This document shows positions 62,190 through 64,000 of a stretch of 64,000 bases of DNA, in pieces. The stretch is from Pedobacter sp. N36a (lineage in GTDB: Bacteria; Bacteroidota; Bacteroidia; Sphingobacteriales; Sphingobacteriaceae). The stretch covers positions 62,001 through 126,000 of the forward strand of contig NZ_JACSZW010000004.1 of NCBI RefSeq assembly GCF_014472395.1, written 5' to 3'. The notes below the pieces were generated by a model, which saw only the letters and a list, made by a program, of their open reading frames with translations, was not told the origin of the DNA and searched no databases. Numbering within the stretch: the stretch's first letter is position 1; the number at the start of each line of letters is the position of its first letter. The translations under genes were made by a program, and so were the position numbers.

Positions 62190-64000
62190 ATGAAAATAAC
62201 AGAAATTTCTATAAAGCGCCCAACACTCGTTATCGTGGTTTTTACCGCGCTAACGCTGATGGGGCTATTGAGCTACTTTAGCCTGAGCTATGAATTATTA
62301 CCAAAGTTCTCGAACAATGTAGTCTCTATTTCCACTATCTATCCCGGAGCTTCACCTAATGAGGTAGAGAATACCGTAACCAAAAAGATTGAAGATGCCG
62401 TCTCCTCCATGGAGAACATTAAGAAACTAAATGCGGTCTCTTATGAGAGTTTATCCGTAGTAACCATCACCTTAAATGATAAAGCCAATGTGGATTTATC
62501 TTTGAATGAGGCGCAGCGTAAAGTAAACTCCATCCTTGCAGATTTACCAACGGATGTGAAACAGCCTTCCCTGAATAAATTCTCGCTGGATGATTTACCG
62601 GTAATCACCATGTCGGCATCCGCGAAAATGGATGATGCCGCTTTCTATGATTTGATTGATAAACGTATTGCCCCGATCCTTTCCAGGGTTTCAGGTGTGG
62701 CTCAGGTTAACCTGGTAGGGGGGTCTGAACGTGAAATCGTAGTAGGCTTAAACGCAGCTAAGATTGAAGGTTACAACCTTTCTATCCCTCAAATTCAGCA
62801 AGCGATTTTAACCTCCAACCTTGACTTCCCTACAGGAAGTGTGAAAACCGAAAATCAGGACGTATTAATTCGTCTTTCCGGTAAATTCAAAACGGTTGAC
62901 GAGTTGAGAAATCTGGTAGTAGCCACCAGCAAAACTGGTGCTCAAATTAGATTAAGCGATGTTGCAGACGTACAAGATTCGCAAAAAGAAGTAGAGAAAA
63001 TTGCACGTATCGACAGAAAAGGAGCCATCGCTGTTCAGATCATTAAACAATCTGATGCGAATGCAGTAGAAGTGAGTAAAGGCATGCATAAAATTGTGGC
63101 TAGCCTTGAAAAAGACTATAAAGCTGTAGATTTAAAAATCATCATTGCCAACGACAGTTCGATCTTTACGCTGGAGTCGGCTGATGCGGTAATCCACGAT
63201 TTAATCATGGCCATTATCCTGGTAGCCTTCGTGATGCTTTTCTTCCTGCACAGTTTACGTAACGCAGCAATTGTAATGGTGTCCATTCCAGCTTCCCTGA
63301 TTGCTACATTTATCGGGATGAGTTTATTCGGATATACCTTAAACTTGATGTCTTTACTAGGACTTTCCCTGGTGGTAGGTATCCTGGTGGATGATGCGAT
63401 TGTGGTATTGGAAAATATCTACAGACACATGGAGATGGGTAAAAACCGCGTTCGTGCAGCTTATGATGCGACCGCCGAAATTGGTTTTACCGTTGTCTCG
63501 ATTACCCTGGTAATTGTGGTAGTGTTCTTCCCGATCGCAGTAAGTTCAGGATTAGTTTCTAATATCCTGCGTCAATTCTGTGTGGTGGTCATTATTGCAA
63601 CCCTCCTATCATTAGTTACTTCATTTACTATCGTTCCTTTATTATCATCTCGCTTCGGTAAACTGGAAAAAATTGAAGGTAAAAATGCTTTCGGACGTTT
63701 CATTTTATGGTTCGAAAAGCAATTACATAAATTTACAGTTTGGGTAACTGGTATTTTAGAATGGACTTTACGTCATAAAGCCATTACGATTATCGGAGTA
63801 TTTATGCTGTTATTGAGCTCATGTGGATTAACAATCGGTGGTTTCATCGGTACAGAGTTTTTCCCTAAGAGTGATAAAGGTGAGTTCCTGGTACAGATTG
63901 AGCTTCCAAAAGATGCCTCTCTCGAGAAAACAAACCAATTTACCCAAAGAGCGGAAGCATTCTTAGTGAAGAAACCAGAGATCACACAAATGATTACTAC
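62190..64000 (+). CDS. RND efflux inner-membrane permease, HAE1-like (partial)
   Basis: At least 603 residues of a proton-driven pump. The frame stays open to the window edge. It starts MKITEISIKRPTLVIVVFTA. Family features include YPGASPNEVENTVTKKIEDA, the porter-domain PILSRVSGVAQVNLVGG, and helix 4 with GLSLVVGILVDDAIVVLEN, carrying the paired Asp used for proton transfer. About 400 to 450 residues are expected beyond the window. Substrates are probably drugs or toxic lipids. It completes the TetR/TetR/TolC/MFP/RND set. Confidence 0.95.
   Translation, partial: MKITEISIKRPTLVIVVFTALTLMGLLSYFSLSYELLPKFSNNVVSISTIYPGASPNEVENTVTKKIEDAVSSMENIKKLNAVSYESLSVVTITLNDKANVDLSLNEAQRKVNSILADLPTDVKQPSLNKFSLDDLPVITMSASAKMDDAAFYDLIDKRIAPILSRVSGVAQVNLVGGSEREIVVGLNAAKIEGYNLSIPQIQQAILTSNLDFPTGSVKTENQDVLIRLSGKFKTVDELRNLVVATSKTGAQIRLSDVADVQDSQKEVEKIARIDRKGAIAVQIIKQSDANAVEVSKGMHKIVASLEKDYKAVDLKIIIANDSSIFTLESADAVIHDLIMAIILVAFVMLFFLHSLRNAAIVMVSIPASLIATFIGMSLFGYTLNLMSLLGLSLVVGILVDDAIVVLENIYRHMEMGKNRVRAAYDATAEIGFTVVSITLVIVVVFFPIAVSSGLVSNILRQFCVVVIIATLLSLVTSFTIVPLLSSRFGKLEKIEGKNAFGRFILWFEKQLHKFTVWVTGILEWTLRHKAITIIGVFMLLLSSCGLTIGGFIGTEFFPKSDKGEFLVQIELPKDASLEKTNQFTQRAEAFLVKKPEITQMIT

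Noticed and set aside
1..64000. CRISPR arrays, restriction-modification, toxin-antitoxin or phage modules
   Set aside because: No regularly spaced direct repeats, Cas proteins, methylase/nuclease pairs or phage structural genes were seen in any part of the window.

Overview
The window is about 64 kb of chromosome from a Bacteroidota bacterium, most likely Sphingobacteriaceae and Pedobacter-like. This placement rests on gene content and signals, not on a search. The content includes a TonB receptor with an N-terminal STN domain behind an ECF sigma factor and FecR, DUF4249, DUF1599, a BT_3928-type protein, a single-domain CdaA and an M13 lipoprotein peptidase. Shine-Dalgarno sites are generally weak, and TAnnTTTG-like -7 boxes sit before several genes.

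Layout. 1-8.7 kb: a sugar or nucleoside uptake set (MFS permease plus two Tat-exported TIM-barrel isomerase-like proteins), then asd, a PBP4-type carboxypeptidase, a GH20 hexosaminidase and truA. 8.7-16.6 kb: a TetR regulator, an 800 bp AT-rich gap with three hairpins, DoxX, a thioesterase, the minus-strand block DUF1599 / BT_3928-like / ABC permease / aroK opposite folP and cdaA, and a bacilliredoxin. 16.9-20.4 kb: a tRNA-Asn followed by a nested insertion, in which an ISAon1-type (ISL3-like) element is split by an IS110-family element and also borders a broken gene. 20.4-52 kb: mostly housekeeping and envelope genes. These are a CDF metal exporter, a TonB receptor, ahcY, an MscS channel, pdxJ, gcvP, YceI, recJ, lptB, GH3, a CBS protein, an M13 peptidase, a metallophosphoesterase, the ECF sigma/FecR/TonB/DUF4249/fatty acid hydroxylase group, a CoA-transferase and pirin. 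52-54.3 kb: decayed genes and a second, inverted tRNA-Asn copy. 54.4-64 kb: a PfkB kinase, cytochrome b5-like and lycopene cyclase genes behind an ECF sigma factor, murB, two tandem TetR regulators and an RND efflux operon running off the end.

Main discovery candidate. The 207 bp non-coding left end of the IS110 element reads as a complete bridge RNA. Two hairpin loops hold segments that match, in the expected strands and order, the left target flank (8 nt), the right target flank (4 nt), the element's own right end (8 nt) and its own left end (6 nt). Three of the four segments agree fully on a GT core. The target is the codon of the first catalytic Asp of the ISL3-type transposase, so this element appears guided into another transposon's conserved active-site motif. 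A second structural feature is a pair of about 210 bp inverted repeats, each a complete tRNA-Asn unit with promoter and terminator, 37 kb apart and both next to gene debris.
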